Shown here: positions 15,105 through 24,183 of the stretch, one piece after another
Numbering within the stretch: the first letter of the stretch is position 1
How the letters are laid out: the number at the start of each line of letters is the position of its first letter
NCBI GenBank assembly: GCA_947459635.1
Contig: CANHEA010000016.1
Span: 1-42,041 of the forward strand
DNA from: Flavobacteriaceae bacterium
GTDB lineage: Bacteria; Bacteroidota; Bacteroidia; Flavobacteriales; Flavobacteriaceae
Length of the DNA stretch: 42,041 nucleotides
Direction: 5' to 3'
Program-made: the position numbers and the translations under genes
The notes under the pieces: model-generated
Database searches by the model: none
What the model was told of the DNA's origin: nothing
The model's input: only the letters and a program-made list of their open reading frames with translations

Positions 15105-16391
15105 CTATCCAACTGCGTCTTTGAAAACCCGCAAACATCGTTCTCTCGCAAATTTATGATCTACTATTGGTGCAGGATAAGTAAGTTCGTTGAGTTCTGG
15201 AATCCATTTTTTGATATAGATCAAATCCTTATCAAATTTCTTTATTTGTTCGGTTGGATTGAAAATTCGAAAGTAGGGCGCTGCATCCACACCAGAACCT
15301 GCCGCCCATTGCCAATTCCCGACATTGCTTGCTTGTTCATAATCGAGTAGTTTTTGCGCAAAGTAAGTTTCACCCCAACGCCAATCGATAAGCAGATGTT
15401 TGCAAAGAAAACTCGCGACAATCATTCGAACGCGATTGTGCATATGTCCAGTAGCGTTGAGTTCACGCATACCAGCATCCACAAAAGGATATCCGGTTTT
15501 TCCTTCGCACCATTTTTGAAATTCTACCTCATTATTATTCCACTGAATGCCATCGTATTTTGCACGAAAACTCTTGGTTGAAGTATGAGGATAATGCCAT
15601 AGAATTTGCATAAAGAACTCCCGCCAAATCAGTTCATTGAGGAAGGTTTTATTTTTTTCTTGAATCGCTTTCGAAAGGATTTTTCTAATACTGACGGCGC
15701 CAAACCTGAGATAAGCACCAAGATAGGAAGTTTTATTTAGTGCCGGAAAGTTGCGAGTCGCTTCGTAGTTTTGAATTAGATTTTCTGAAATGTCGAATGG
15801 AGTTACTTTAATTGATGACCGCTTAAATCCGATGTCAGACAAACTTAAGAATGGGTATTTATGTAAGGCAATTTGACTTAAGAAATTTTCGGAATCGTAA
15901 GATTGCAAAGCGATTTTTTTGAAATTGTCTTTCCATTTTCGCGAGAACGGTGTAAAGACAACATAAGGCAGTCCATTGTCTTTGGTGACTTCATTCTTTT
16001 CAAAAATCACTTGGTCTTTGAAGCTTTTAAATTCGATGTTATTAGATTGCAACAGTTCGTAGATGGCTTTATCACGATGCCTTGCGTAAGGCTCATAATC
16101 TCGATTTGCGTAAAGATTTTTTACTTTGTTTTCGGCAATTAATTTTGTGATAATGTCAATGGGTTCACCATAGAAAATGGCTAGAGATTTTCCGTTTTTT
16201 TGAAGCGATTCATTAATTTGAGAAAGTAAATCATGAATAAAAGTTACCCGAGCATCATCTTTTGCCAATTGATTCAAAATGAAAGCATCGAAAATAAATA
16301 TTGGCAAGACAGTTTCATCGCTTTTAAGGGCTTCGAATAAGCCTTTGTTATCTTCTAAGCGTAAATCGCGGCGAAACCAGAATAAATTCAT
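15105..16391 (-). CDS. phrB: Deoxyribodipyrimidine photolyase (class I type)
   Basis: A 428-residue cryptochrome/photolyase family protein. The N-terminal Rossmann antenna domain (LFWFRRDLRLEDN) is followed by the helical FAD-binding domain with LIWREFFMQILW, GYPFVDAGMRELNATGHMHNRVRM and NWQWAAGSGVDAAPYFRIFNP, all diagnostic of light-driven CPD repair enzymes. Trp residues of the electron-transfer chain appear to be present. It repairs UV-induced pyrimidine dimers using blue light. It is the last gene of an SRPBCC-SDR-photolyase operon (23-bp gap to the SDR gene), a grouping seen in light- or oxidative-stress-regulated clusters of other bacteria. Confidence 0.92.
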   Translation of the reverse strand: MNLFWFRRDLRLEDNKGLFEALKSDETVLPIFIFDAFILNQLAKDDARVTFIHDLLSQINESLQKNGKSLAIFYGEPIDIITKLIAENKVKNLYANRDYEPYARHRDKAIYELLQSNNIEFKSFKDQVIFEKNEVTKDNGLPYVVFTPFSRKWKDNFKKIALQSYDSENFLSQIALHKYPFLSLSDIGFKRSSIKVTPFDISENLIQNYEATRNFPALNKTSYLGAYLRFGAVSIRKILSKAIQEKNKTFLNELIWREFFMQILWHYPHTSTKSFRAKYDGIQWNNNEVEFQKWCEGKTGYPFVDAGMRELNATGHMHNRVRMIVASFLCKHLLIDWRWGETYFAQKLLDYEQASNVGNWQWAAGSGVDAAPYFRIFNPTEQIKKFDKDLIYIKKWIPELNELTYPAPIVDHKFARERCLRVFKDAVG

Positions 16392-16414
16392 ATAGAAGTT
16401 TGATGCTGAAATAA

Positions 16415-17110
16415 TTAATTGACTAACAAAGTACTCATTCCGCCATCAACATGTAGGATTTGACCGGTCATCCAGGAAGACTTCTCACTTAGTAAAAAGC
16501 ACGCCATTTCGGCCAAATCTTCGGGTTGACCAAACCTTTTTAACGGATGTCTTTCGGCTGACTTTTCTTGCTTCACTTCATTGTTTAAAAATTTATCTGC
16601 CAAAGGCGTGTTGGTTAGTGACGGCGCAATTACGTTGACGCGAATTTTAGGAGCATATTCCGCCGCGAAGGCCTTCGCAAATCCTTCTACTGCAGCTTTG
16701 GCCGCCGCTACACTGGTGTGAAATGGCATTCCCATGGAGGCGGCAACAGAGCTAAAAAGTACAACGCTGGATTGATTTGACGCCGTCAATTGTGGCAAAA
16801 TAGTCTGCACGACTTTAACCATATCAATAAAATTAATTTGAAGATCGCTTTCGAAAGTTTCAATTTTCAATCCTTTAAAAGGACGTAAATTAATACTGCC
16901 AGGGCAATATACTAAACCATCTATGACGCTAGGTAATTTGGCAATATCTAGTGTATCTGTCCCAGCATCGAAATTAATATGGGTTACATTCAAATCTTTT
17001 AGACCTTCCGAAGTCCGAGAGGCAACGTAGACATAATAAGTATCTTGAAGTTGTTTTGCGATGGCAAGACCAATACCGTACGATCCGCCGATGAGTAGTA
17101 TGTTTTTCAT
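16415..17110 (-). CDS. SDR family oxidoreductase
   Basis: A 231-residue short-chain dehydrogenase/reductase. The cofactor loop is GGSYGIG near the N-terminus, YCPG replaces the usual NNAG, a catalytic Ser lies in VLFSSVAA, and the C-terminal pattern (SSWMTGQILHVDGGMS) is typical. The expected YxxxK is replaced by HTSVAAAKAAVEG: the Lys is kept but the Tyr position holds Ser or Thr, so the catalytic chemistry may differ. ATG 17110 is preferred because it lies 1 nt after the upstream SRPBCC stop and gives the normal N-terminal strand. Substrate unknown. Confidence 0.85.
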   Translation of the reverse strand: MKNILLIGGSYGIGLAIAKQLQDTYYVYVASRTSEGLKDLNVTHINFDAGTDTLDIAKLPSVIDGLVYCPGSINLRPFKGLKIETFESDLQINFIDMVKVVQTILPQLTASNQSSVVLFSSVAASMGMPFHTSVAAAKAAVEGFAKAFAAEYAPKIRVNVIAPSLTNTPLADKFLNNEVKQEKSAERHPLKRFGQPEDLAEMACFLLSEKSSWMTGQILHVDGGMSTLLVN

Positions 17111-17111
17111 T

Positions 17112-17576
17112 TTATTTAAATTCCCCAAAGAGTTCGATCAGTTTTTTTCGTCGGTATTCAAAAATTTCATCCAATTTCGGTTTGACTATGAAAGGATGAA
17201 TCAATTGCCCGAGCCAGCCCATTGGAATTTTGTAATCGATAATATCTTCCATTTCTACACCACCGGGAATTTCTTTGAGAAAATGTTTATGATGCCAAAG
17301 CGAGTAAGGCCCGAATCGCTGTTCATCCACAAAATATTTTTTGTCTTGAACGTGCGTTATTTCGGTTACCCATTTGGTTTTTATTCCCATTACGGGAGTT
17401 ACAATATATTGTATGATTTGACCGGGAAACATGGGTCTGTCTGCACCTGATTCGATTATAAATCCCATATATTCTGGTGTAATGATTTTTAAATTTTTTG
17501 GATTGGATAGAAAATCCCATGCATCGTCTAAGGAAATTGGAAGATTTTGGGTGCTTTTCTTGGTGTAAATTTTCAT
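17112..17576 (-). CDS. SRPBCC (START/Bet v1-like) ligand-binding protein
   Basis: A 154-residue helix-grip protein that opens with a typical SRPBCC strand and helix (LPISLDDAWDFLSNPKNLKIITP) and continues with beta strands (VTEITHVQDKKYFVDEQRFGPYSLWHHKH, EDIIDYKIPMG). Such proteins bind hydrophobic ligands. It is the first gene of the operon and is followed after one base by the SDR gene. A minus-strand box TACATTTG (rc of 17603-17610) lies 27 bp upstream between imperfect inverted repeats. It may bind a lipid- or isoprenoid-like ligand related to photoprotection; that is inference from context only. Confidence 0.83.
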   Translation of the reverse strand: MKIYTKKSTQNLPISLDDAWDFLSNPKNLKIITPEYMGFIIESGADRPMFPGQIIQYIVTPVMGIKTKWVTEITHVQDKKYFVDEQRFGPYSLWHHKHFLKEIPGGVEMEDIIDYKIPMGWLGQLIHPFIVKPKLDEIFEYRRKKLIELFGEFK

Positions 17577-17594
17577 TTAATATATTTGCTAATA

Positions 17595-17626
17595 TTGTTT
17601 AACAAATGTATTAAAAAAGTAAACAA
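17595..17626 (-). promoter_or_regulatory. Promoter and inverted repeat of the photolyase operon
   Basis: The box TACATTTG (rc of 17603-17610) is flanked by TTGTTTAAC (17595-17603) and GTAAACAA (17619-17626), which are inverted repeats apart from one base. This could be a regulator site controlling the SRPBCC-SDR-photolyase genes. No regulator gene is in the window. Confidence 0.4.
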
Positions 17627-17676
17627 AATGAATTGGAAATTATACATTAATTAACATTATTAAATTGATGAATTGT

Positions 17677-17684
17677 TACTTTTG
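17677..17684 (+). promoter_or_regulatory. -7 box of the DUF2911 gene
   Basis: TACTTTTG matches TAnnTTTG and lies 23 bp before the ATG at 17708. No convincing -33 TTG is seen at the usual spacing. Confidence 0.45.
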
Positions 17685-17707
17685 AAAAAACATAAAAACT
17701 TAACGAC

Positions 17708-18553
17708 ATGAAAAAAATTATTTTAGCCTTTGTAATGGTCTTGGCATCATCACAAATTGAAGCACAAGTAAAGACACCAGCACCGAGTCCAAAATGTACT
17801 TTAGAGCAAAAAGTAGGATTAACCGACGTTACGATTGAATATTCTCGTCCGAGTATGAAAGGTCGAACTGTATTCGGCGATTTGGTACCTTACGGAAAAT
17901 TATGGAGAACAGGAGCCAACCAAAATACCATGATTACGTTTTCTGATGATGTTGTCATTAATGGTCAAACCTTGAAAAAAGGAAAGTATGCTATTTATAC
18001 AACACCAAAAGTAGATATGTGGGAAGTTGTTTTCTACTCAGATTCTGATAATTGGGGAACACCAGAAAATTGGAATGAAAAAAATGTAGCTTTGAGTACC
18101 AATGTAGACACCAAGATTCTCAATACTCCTGTGGAAACTTTTACGATTGGCATCAATAACGTCGATAATAATTTTGCACATTTGGAATTTTCTTGGGAGA
18201 AAACGTATGTTGCATTGAAATTTGAAGTTCCGACTCAAAAAACAGCTTTGGCAAGTATTGAGAAAGCGCTTGCAGGACCAACAGCAGGTGATTATTTTTC
18301 TTCAGCACAGTATTTCTACCAGTCAAATGGTGATTTGAATAAAGCACTAGAATACGTTAACAAAGCGTTAGATTTGAACAAAGAAAAACCATTTTGGTAC
18401 AGCCGCCAGAAATCATTAATTCAAGCAAAATTGGGCGATAAAAAAGGAGCCATTGAAACTGCTAAAGTCTCATTAGAAGCTGCAAAGACAGCTAAAAATG
18501 ACGATTATGTGAAAATGAATAATGACAGTATTGCTGAGTGGAGTAAGAAGTAA
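17708..18553 (+). CDS. DUF2911 domain protein with TPR-like C-terminus
   Basis: A 281-residue secreted protein. A signal peptide (to about residue 19, ending IEAQ) is followed by a DUF2911 domain at about 25-180, recognised by SPKCTLEQKVGLTDVTIEYS, GRTVFGDLVPYGKLWRTGAN and the LKKGKYAIYTTP segment. This family is almost restricted to Bacteroidota and has no established function. The remaining 90 residues are helical with TPR-like features (YFYQSNGDLNKALEYVNKAL, then KAKLGDKKGAIETA in related form), suggesting protein contacts in the periplasm. It is monocistronic, with its own promoter box and a strong terminator. Confidence 0.86.
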   Translation: MKKIILAFVMVLASSQIEAQVKTPAPSPKCTLEQKVGLTDVTIEYSRPSMKGRTVFGDLVPYGKLWRTGANQNTMITFSDDVVINGQTLKKGKYAIYTTPKVDMWEVVFYSDSDNWGTPENWNEKNVALSTNVDTKILNTPVETFTIGINNVDNNFAHLEFSWEKTYVALKFEVPTQKTALASIEKALAGPTAGDYFSSAQYFYQSNGDLNKALEYVNKALDLNKEKPFWYSRQKSLIQAKLGDKKGAIETAKVSLEAAKTAKNDDYVKMNNDSIAEWSKK

Positions 18554-18573
18554 AATTGCTAAATGAAAACAAG

Positions 18574-18602
18574 AAAAACGTCTCATTAATTGAGACGTTT
18601 TT
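18574..18602. terminator. Bidirectional terminator
   Basis: A 12-bp stem (AAAAACGTCTCA with TGAGACGTTTTT, loop TTAAT) lies between the convergent stops of the DUF2911 gene (18553) and the SSS symporter (18604), with A/T tracts on both sides. Confidence 0.87.
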
Positions 18603-18603
18603 T

Positions 18604-20298
18604 TTATGCTTCAATGGGCCGTTTATTTCCTAACGCGTATTGCAAAATAGAAGACAAAATGATGGTGAGCATGGCGCCAATAAAGTTGAGCCAAAGGAAA
18701 CTCACGACATCTAAATAGAAGATATAGAATATGGTCAATTGACTGATCACCGCACCTATAAAGATGGCTTGCGCCTTCACAAATTTGATATAAAAACCCA
18801 CTAAGAAAATTCCCAAAACAGTACCATAAAAGATAGAACCTACAATGTTTACAAGTTGAATTAGATTCTCAAATAATGTTCCCACGCAGGCAAAAAGGAT
18901 GGCGATGATACCCCATAACAAGGTAAAAAACTGTGTTGCATTGACAAAATGTTTTTCAGATTTTCCTTCTCGTACATTTCTTTTATAAATATCGATGGCG
19001 GTCGTTGATGCCAAGGCATTTAGTCCCGAAGCAGTTGATGACATGGCAGCAGAAAGAATTACCGCCAATAACAATCCGATAAGGCCTTTCGGTAAATAAT
19101 TTAAAATAAAATGTATAAAAACATAATCTTTATCATTCGTTTCTGCTTTCGGATCCGCTTTAGAAATTACTTCTCGCGCTTGATCTCGAAGGTCATTTTC
19201 TTTATTTGAAATGGCAACCAATTCTTTCCTCAAGATAGGATTATCATAGTTTTGATTGAGGTGATCCATGTAGATCAAGTTGATTTCTTTCTTTTCCTCA
19301 GAAAGTTTGACCAATTTATTTTCTAAAGTGTGATATTCCTCTTTATACTTTGAACTTTCAATCAACGTTTTGTTGTTTGGATTAAAATTGAGCGGTACAG
19401 GATTGAATTGAAAAAACACAAAAACCATCACACCAATTAGTAAAATGAAAAACTGCATTGGTACCTTTAGAAACCCATTCATAATCAGTCCCATTTGACT
19501 TTCCTTAATTGATTTTCCAGATAAATAGCGTCCTACTTGCGATTGGTCGGTCCCGAAATAGGAGAGAGCCAAGAAAAAACCACCTGTAATTCCGCTCCAA
19601 AAAGTATAACGCGTTTCTGGGTCGATAGAAAAATCAACGATGTCCATTTTGTGATTGGCGCCAGCAATGTGTAGCGCGTTGCTAAAAGTCATGTCGTTTG
19701 GAAGCAAGTGCAAAATCAAGAAGAAGGTGATGAACATGCCAGTCATAATGACGAACATTTGTTGCTTTTGTGTCACGTTAACCGCTTTAGTCCCGCCGGC
19801 GAAAGTGTAGATGATTACTAAAACTCCAATGATAATATTCATCAAGGTTAGATTCCATCCAAGCAAAGCCGACAATATAATCGCGGGTGCATAAATGGTC
19901 AGTCCTGTTCCTAGTCCACGTTGGATTAAGAATAAAATGGCTGCCAGTGAACGCGTTTTCAAATCAAATCGCTGTTCCAAATATTCATAGGCTGTAAAGA
20001 CTTTTAGTCGGTGGTAAATTGGTATAAATGTAACGCATATGACCACCATCGCAATCGGCAGTCCAAAGTAGAATTGCACGAATCCCATTCCATCATGATA
20101 GGCTTGTCCTGGTGTCGAAAGAAAAGTAATTGCACTGGCTTGTGTTGCCATTACGGAAAGTCCAACAACGTACCAAGGCGTTTCGTTGTTGCCCAGGATA
20201 TAATCTTCTACATTCTTGCTTCCTTTGGTTTTCCATACACCATAGAAGACGATAAAAAGTAGCGTTACTGAAAGTACAATCCAATCTAACTGCTGCAT
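18604..20298 (-). CDS. Sodium:solute symporter (SSS family)
   Basis: A 564-residue polytopic membrane protein of the solute:sodium symporter family, with about 13 helices. The SSS core shows in GSKNVEDYILGNNETPWYVVGLSVMATQASAITFLSTPGQAY and AAMSSTASGLNALASTTAIDIY (described here in two parts). A hydrophilic, coiled-coil-like insertion of about 80 residues (roughly 310-390) separates two helices, an arrangement common in Bacteroidota members. The transported solute is unknown; linkage to a PIG-L deacetylase suggests an amino-sugar or sialic-acid-like compound. Translation is probably coupled to the 35-residue gene whose stop is 1 nt upstream. Confidence 0.88.
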   Translation of the reverse strand: MQQLDWIVLSVTLLFIVFYGVWKTKGSKNVEDYILGNNETPWYVVGLSVMATQASAITFLSTPGQAYHDGMGFVQFYFGLPIAMVVICVTFIPIYHRLKVFTAYEYLEQRFDLKTRSLAAILFLIQRGLGTGLTIYAPAIILSALLGWNLTLMNIIIGVLVIIYTFAGGTKAVNVTQKQQMFVIMTGMFITFFLILHLLPNDMTFSNALHIAGANHKMDIVDFSIDPETRYTFWSGITGGFFLALSYFGTDQSQVGRYLSGKSIKESQMGLIMNGFLKVPMQFFILLIGVMVFVFFQFNPVPLNFNPNNKTLIESSKYKEEYHTLENKLVKLSEEKKEINLIYMDHLNQNYDNPILRKELVAISNKENDLRDQAREVISKADPKAETNDKDYVFIHFILNYLPKGLIGLLLAVILSAAMSSTASGLNALASTTAIDIYKRNVREGKSEKHFVNATQFFTLLWGIIAILFACVGTLFENLIQLVNIVGSIFYGTVLGIFLVGFYIKFVKAQAIFIGAVISQLTIFYIFYLDVVSFLWLNFIGAMLTIILSSILQYALGNKRPIEA

Positions 20299-20299
20299 A

Positions 20300-20407
20300 T
20301 TAGGAGAAAATAATCATGATTAGACAGAAAATCAGTATATAAAAGAGATTGGCGATGAGTACCCATGAGTAACTTCTTTTCCAGATGTTCAGTTTTTCGT
20401 GCTCCAT
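20300..20407 (-). CDS. 35-aa single-span membrane protein beside the SSS symporter
   Basis: A 36-codon frame from ATG 20407 to TAA 20300. A short charged N-terminus (MEHEKLNIWKRSYSW) is followed by one hydrophobic helix (VLIANLFYILIFCLIMIIF). It lies between the PIG-L gene (5-bp gap) and the SSS symporter (1-bp gap), on the same strand, so it is almost certainly translated with them. Similar KLN-W-K-R plus single-helix microproteins next to symporters are something I recall from Bacteroidota genomes but cannot check. It may be a small accessory subunit that stabilises the symporter. Confidence 0.65.
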   Translation of the reverse strand: MEHEKLNIWKRSYSWVLIANLFYILIFCLIMIIFS

Positions 20408-20412
20408 AATTT

Positions 20413-22914
20413 TTAGTTCTTTGGTAATGAAATCATATTAGCCATCAATCGATACGCGCCTGAAACACCTTCAGGTAGTTCTCTAAAAAAGCTTAATCCT
20501 GTATAAATGTAATTCCCTTTCCCGTATTTAGCGACTATAATTGCTCCCTTCTTCGGTGTTTCGCCTTTGTCATTAGCAGCAATAATTGGTGTAAACGCTG
20601 GGTCCCATTCGTTTGGATAATACAAACCTTGTTCTTGTTTCCAACCATTAAAATCTTCTGAAGTGATGGTATTTGGTGTATTGAGCATTGGATGTTTTGG
20701 TTCCAAGAATGTTACGATGGCATTTTCATCAGTGACGCGATCTCTGGATACTTTCAACGAATAGGGTGCAATAGTCGTCGTAACAAAATCATCTAAGGTG
20801 TTGTATTGCACAATCATATTGTGACCTTCTTTTACAAAATCGAATAATATATTTTGTTTGAAAGCCAAGCCTTGAATGGTATTGTAGGCTCGAATTCCGG
20901 TCATTACCACGTTAAAATTCTTGAGTTTTTCAACGGTAATTTCTTCAGGTTTCAATACGGTAACTGCGTAGCCCATTTGTGTTAAACACTTTGGAACTTC
21001 ATCTCCCGCTCCCATAATATAAGCGACTTTTTCCTTGTTCGTCTTGATATCAAGTTTGATACATCTTGCCTCCGAAGTTTTTAGGACTTGTTGCTTGCAA
21101 ATATGCTCGTAATTGATAGAAAATTGTTCTTTATCAAAACGCTTTACATCAACAGTTGCGATGCATTTGGCAACAACTTCAGACGCATTTTTGGGTGGAA
21201 AAATCTGAAACGATACCGTTTGTTCTTCCCCTTTTTTGCTCAAATTAAACGGAATTGATTGCGGCAGCACTTTCCAGTTTTCGGGAATTTCTAATTGAAC
21301 TGCACCTTGAATGTTGTCTTTTCCTGCTCTTACTTTTACGTCGACTATCTTAGTGCTATTATCATTAAAAAGGACAACTTTAGTTTGAATTGAGGTCGTC
21401 ACCTCCGGAACGATATCCAATGGTTTATATACTTCCCCTTTAACGTCATCATTTAATTTGTAAATTACTTCACGTTCAAATGGAATGGTTACACCTTGAA
21501 TTACAACATTGAAAATAAGTTTTACATCCCTAATAATATCAGGTTTTCCAATGTTCGCTTGTTCATCAACGCGGTACATTCCAATCGTGCCTTTTTCAGC
21601 AAGCCAATACGGTTGTGTAAACTTGATGTTTTCTGGTAATTTAAATTCAAAATCTAAATTTTGAATCGTATTTGTGGCTAAATCAAGTTCTTTCGAAATT
21701 TTATCAGAAGTTAAGTTACTTTCAACGTTTTGCAAAGACATTGGAATTGCACTTCGATTGATGGCTTCTAGTTTTAATTTTAAAGTTGCATTTTGAGTAA
21801 AATCTTGGTCAGTTGCGACAGCTTCTAGGTACAATCCAGCGCAATTTGCGATGATTTTTTTTATTTCCTCTGACTTAATGGTTCTCCAATGCGCATCATC
21901 CAACTGCTGTATCAGCGCATAAGCTTTGACTAGTTCAGGAATACTAGCTGACGGGTTCTTAAAATTGAAATTATTTTCAACTGCAGCAAGAAGGTCGCCA
22001 ATGATTTTTCCGCCTTTGACGCGGTTCCAACTGGTATCTATTCCTTCAAAAATATTGGCATTGTTTGCAGATGGCTCACCTTTTATTAGTTCCAAGTATT
22101 CTTTTTCTTCACCGCGAGTTCCAGTACTGCCGAAACCTTGCGATTGGTGTTTGCTTCTGCTTAGGGCGGCAATTTCTTGATTGGATTTTCCTAAGGATTG
22201 ATAATAAACACCAGTTTGCAATTGAATTAGGTTTGACTTGTCAGCTTTTTCAAATTTTTCTTTGCTACCGTAAAACCACCAAGAGGTGTTAAAGTATACG
22301 CGTTTAGGTTGCCAAATATTAACCAACTTGAGTTGTTCAGCAAATTTGTTCGGGTTGTTTGTTTGGTCGAACGCCTCAAGGCTAAGAAGGGCGGAAGAGG
22401 TGTGATGGCCATGAGTAGTTCCGGGAGAGCGTGCATCAAAGCGATTGATAATCACGTCGGGTTTGAACTTTCGGATGACATAAATGACATCGCTAAGCAC
22501 TTCCTCTTTATTCCATATTTGCAATGTTTCCTCGGGATTTTTCGAATATCCAAAGTCGTTAGCTCGAGTAAAAAATTGTTCGCCGCCGTCAATTTTTCTC
22601 GCTTCGATTAGTTCCTGCGTTCGAATTACACCTAGTAGTTCTCGCAGTTCAGTACCAATTAAATTTTGCCCTCCATCACCACGGGTTAAAGAGAGATAGC
22701 CTGTCCGCGCTTTCTTTTCATTGGATAAATACGAAATTAGTCTGGTATTTTCATCATCTGGATGTGCCGCAATATAGAGTACAGAACCTAAGAAATTAAG
22801 TTTTTGAATTTGATTGTAGATGGCAACCGCATCAGGTTTTGCAGGTTGTTGTGCCGAAACAATGTTTAAAAAAAATAAAGTAATCAGAACAAAAATGGAG
22901 GAGCGCTTTTGCAT
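20413..22914 (-). CDS. PIG-L (LmbE-like) family deacetylase, multidomain
   Basis: An 833-residue secreted protein. A signal peptide (to about residue 21) precedes a PIG-L/LmbE zinc deacetylase domain: AHPDDE (50-55) supplies His and Asp ligands, and THGHHTSS (about 168-175) a further His. A middle region has NEW3/immunoglobulin-like beta domains (GAVQLEIPENWKV). The C-terminus looks like a Rossmann or glutamine-amidotransferase-like domain (VAYIMGAGDEVPKCLTQMGY, then NVVMTGIRAYN). Known PIG-L enzymes remove acetyl groups from GlcNAc-containing compounds. The following small protein and sodium symporter suggest deacetylation outside the cell followed by uptake. A minus-strand TACATTTG box (rc of 22941-22948) lies upstream. 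Confidence 0.86.
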   Translation of the reverse strand: MQKRSSIFVLITLFFLNIVSAQQPAKPDAVAIYNQIQKLNFLGSVLYIAAHPDDENTRLISYLSNEKKARTGYLSLTRGDGGQNLIGTELRELLGVIRTQELIEARKIDGGEQFFTRANDFGYSKNPEETLQIWNKEEVLSDVIYVIRKFKPDVIINRFDARSPGTTHGHHTSSALLSLEAFDQTNNPNKFAEQLKLVNIWQPKRVYFNTSWWFYGSKEKFEKADKSNLIQLQTGVYYQSLGKSNQEIAALSRSKHQSQGFGSTGTRGEEKEYLELIKGEPSANNANIFEGIDTSWNRVKGGKIIGDLLAAVENNFNFKNPSASIPELVKAYALIQQLDDAHWRTIKSEEIKKIIANCAGLYLEAVATDQDFTQNATLKLKLEAINRSAIPMSLQNVESNLTSDKISKELDLATNTIQNLDFEFKLPENIKFTQPYWLAEKGTIGMYRVDEQANIGKPDIIRDVKLIFNVVIQGVTIPFEREVIYKLNDDVKGEVYKPLDIVPEVTTSIQTKVVLFNDNSTKIVDVKVRAGKDNIQGAVQLEIPENWKVLPQSIPFNLSKKGEEQTVSFQIFPPKNASEVVAKCIATVDVKRFDKEQFSINYEHICKQQVLKTSEARCIKLDIKTNKEKVAYIMGAGDEVPKCLTQMGYAVTVLKPEEITVEKLKNFNVVMTGIRAYNTIQGLAFKQNILFDFVKEGHNMIVQYNTLDDFVTTTIAPYSLKVSRDRVTDENAIVTFLEPKHPMLNTPNTITSEDFNGWKQEQGLYYPNEWDPAFTPIIAANDKGETPKKGAIIVAKYGKGNYIYTGLSFFRELPEGVSGAYRLMANMISLPKN

Positions 22915-23033
22915 AAAAATAAATTAATTAGCAATAGCTTCAAATGTAGTAATTTAATAAAAGGAGTTATTCGATTTAAATTGACTTTAACATACTTTGA
23001 ATTTCTGCAAGATTTGTTGCAGTTGGAGACTTT

Positions 23034-23414
23034 TTAGTCAGTAATATTAGTCAACATTTTCATGTTTCCTCTTTTTGTATAAGGATATTTCTTCTTATGA
23101 ATATCGATAAATTGTGTAATTAAATCATCGTCATAATCACTGATGAAAACGTAAATCTTGTTGTAAAGCGAGTAGCCACGATATCCTTCTGGAATTTCTT
23201 CATCAGTAATCCACTCTGAGTCTTCTTTAAAATAGTAGATTCTTTTTTGCACATCAAAATAAGCCTCCAGATTTGGATAGTAATAGTATCGCAACTGGCA
23301 ATTTGAAACAGGGTCAATCAGTGGTGGACTGTCGTCTTGCTTGCTACTTTTTTGAGCAGAACTAAAATGAACGAGAAATAGCATCAAGAAAAGGGTTGAT
23401 AATATTTTTTTCAT
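23034..23414 (-). CDS. Small secreted protein of unknown function
   Basis: A 126-residue protein with a clear signal peptide (MKKILSTLFLMLFLVHFSSAQ, mature from about residue 21). The mature part is Tyr-rich and acidic (CQLRYYYYPNLEAYFDVQKR, then FISDYDDDLITQF). I chose the ATG at 23414 because it starts the signal peptide; an in-frame start at 23480 would add 22 residues ahead of it. No enzymatic motif is visible. The single Cys after the signal cannot form an internal disulphide. It stands alone; about 190 bp of AT-rich sequence before it shows only near-consensus promoter boxes. Confidence 0.68.
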   Translation of the reverse strand: MKKILSTLFLMLFLVHFSSAQKSSKQDDSPPLIDPVSNCQLRYYYYPNLEAYFDVQKRIYYFKEDSEWITDEEIPEGYRGYSLYNKIYVFISDYDDDLITQFIDIHKKKYPYTKRGNMKMLTNITD

Positions 23415-23601
23415 ATCAGTAATTTTAGTGAACAGAACATATTCGAAACTTGATGTAAAGATAATAATTAATATAAACAATAATCGATTAAAAGTAATTT
23501 AATATCGATAAAATACATATTTGTTATGTAATTGTAAATATAAGATTACAAAATTAAATTAATATGTAATTGATTTTTCTCGATTTAGAAGAAGCTTAAA
23601 C

Positions 23602-24183
23602 TTAAAGTTGATTGAGATAATGAAACACTTTATCTGTAGGCATACCCATTACATTGGGATAGGATCCTTCAATTCTTGCAACACCAATATAACCAATCCA
23701 TTCCTGAATTCCATAACTACCGGCTTTATCAAAAGGTCGGTATTCTTCCAAATAGTAGGCAATTTGTTCATCGGTCAATGGATGAAAGGTTACTGAAGTT
23801 GTTTCCGAAATTACGTCGGTTTTCGTATTGGTCTTAAAGCACACTGAAGTAATGACTTTATGCGTACAATTGGATAGCGATTGCAACATTTGAAACGCAT
23901 CGTCGTAATTCTTAGGTTTTCCCAATGCTTTGTTTTGGTGCCAAACGATGGTATCGCTGGTGATTAGAATATCATTTTCTAGCAAATCTCCTTCAAAAGC
24001 ATCGCTCTTCAAGACTGCTAAATAATCTGTAATGTCTTCTTCGGTTAGATTTGACGGATACACCTCGTCAACTTCTTTCAATCGAACTTCAAAATCTAAA
24101 TCCAAGTCTTTAAAAAACTGCTGTCTTCGAGGCGATCCAGAGGCTAGGATAATCTTATATTGTTTTAGTTTTTCTCTAAGCAT
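23602..24183 (-). CDS. maf: Maf-like nucleoside triphosphate pyrophosphatase
   Basis: A 193-residue Maf/HAM1-superfamily protein with the signatures LASGSPRRQQFF at the N-terminus, ITSDTIVW (the catalytic Asp region) and YRPFDKAGSYGIQEW. Maf proteins hydrolyse dTTP, UTP or modified nucleotides and may sanitise the pool. ATG 24183 is used because it gives the standard N-terminus and overlaps the upstream prenyltransferase by only 8 bp. It is the last gene of the DUF2520-KdsC-UbiA-Maf operon. Confidence 0.9.
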   Translation of the reverse strand: MLREKLKQYKIILASGSPRRQQFFKDLDLDFEVRLKEVDEVYPSNLTEEDITDYLAVLKSDAFEGDLLENDILITSDTIVWHQNKALGKPKNYDDAFQMLQSLSNCTHKVITSVCFKTNTKTDVISETTSVTFHPLTDEQIAYYLEEYRPFDKAGSYGIQEWIGYIGVARIEGSYPNVMGMPTDKVFHYLNQL

